This document shows positions 50,931 through 50,962 of a stretch of 50,962 bases of DNA, in pieces. The stretch is from an uncultured Bacilli bacterium (GTDB taxonomy: Bacteria; Bacillota_I; Bacilli_A; RF39; UBA660): positions 1 through 50,962 of the forward strand of contig CAKPLP010000009.1 of NCBI GenBank assembly GCA_934167695.1, in the 5' to 3' direction. A model generated the notes under the pieces. It was given only the letters and a program-made list of their open reading frames with translations. It was not told where the DNA came from and did not search any database. Numbering within the stretch: position 1 is the first letter of the stretch; every line of letters starts with the position of its first letter. Position numbers and translations under genes: made by a program.

Positions 50931-50962
50931 TTCTATACCTCCAATAAAAAAAGCAGTAATTC

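Noticed and set aside
1..50962. UGA = Trp genetic code (Mollicutes-like)
   Set aside because: Trp codons are TGG in conserved positions, and several genes end at TGA at the expected length.
1..50962. tRNA and rRNA genes
   Set aside because: No TTCGA-type T-loop with matching acceptor stem was noticed in the intergenic spaces; most are under 150 bp and filled by promoters or terminators.

Overview
The window is very AT-rich chromosomal DNA from a low-GC Firmicute. TGA is used as a stop (nusB, the P-loop kinase gene and the first pilin gene all end in TGA) and tryptophan is TGG, so this is not the Mycoplasma code. The content fits an uncultured, probably gut-associated, lineage of Bacilli: ylbD/ylbE/ylbF/rsmD/ylbJ/ylbL homologues, HrcA with a CIRCE operator, parE-parC, both RNase HII and HIII, and the spoIIM/xerD/deoB neighbourhood known from Bacillus. 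Homologues of SpoIVB, SpoIIM, YlbJ and YlbD suggest it can form endospores, or descends from a spore former. The taxonomic placement is inference.

Layout. 1-3095: a type IV pilus/competence-type ATPase gene (cut by the window edge, with a tandem-repeat tail) divergent from two prepilin-like genes. 3098-5087: ylbJ and ylbL. 5167-9663: mutS, then nusB-xseA-xseB. 9677-15971: a FemX/MurM-type ligase, SpoIVB, a DUF421 membrane protein, SpoIIM, mnmA, an HTH protein and a cysteine-rich DUF1540-type protein. 16039-23842: xerD-deoB (minus), rarA (plus), then an alanine T-box leader driving a P-loop kinase-alaS-holA operon (minus). 23875-27788: AI-2E-family permease, YigZ, thioredoxin, CvpA-like protein, RNase HIII. 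27799-34334: the CIRCE-controlled hrcA-grpE-dnaK operon, followed by frameshifted pepF and by dnaJ. 34408-36255: orphan pilin-like gene, rsmD, ylbF, a small structured RNA, ylbE, ylbD. 36302-40750: parE-parC. 40903-46996: rbgA, rnhB, topA, a gene of unknown function, xerC and a ComN-like gene, all on the minus strand.

46900-50962 is an accessory graveyard. It holds an HD-domain gene, two pieces of rhuM, a truncated phage-type P-loop kinase, an 85-residue phage-like protein, a frameshifted large serine recombinase next to a fragment of a second one, and a reverse-transcriptase remnant. The most interesting observation is here. The 13-bp sequence encoding INWY at the 5' end of rbgA (ATACCAGTTGATT on the plus strand) occurs three times: inside rbgA, and about 1.4 and 2.1 kb upstream. 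Each copy is preceded, in the rbgA reading direction, by an ATG-initiated short coding segment that could serve as an rbgA N-terminus. I read this as serial integration of serine-recombinase elements into rbgA codons 31-34, each newcomer resupplying the start of this essential ribosome-assembly GTPase gene.

No tRNA, rRNA or CRISPR array was seen. All calls rest on reading the sequence and on family knowledge; no database search was run.
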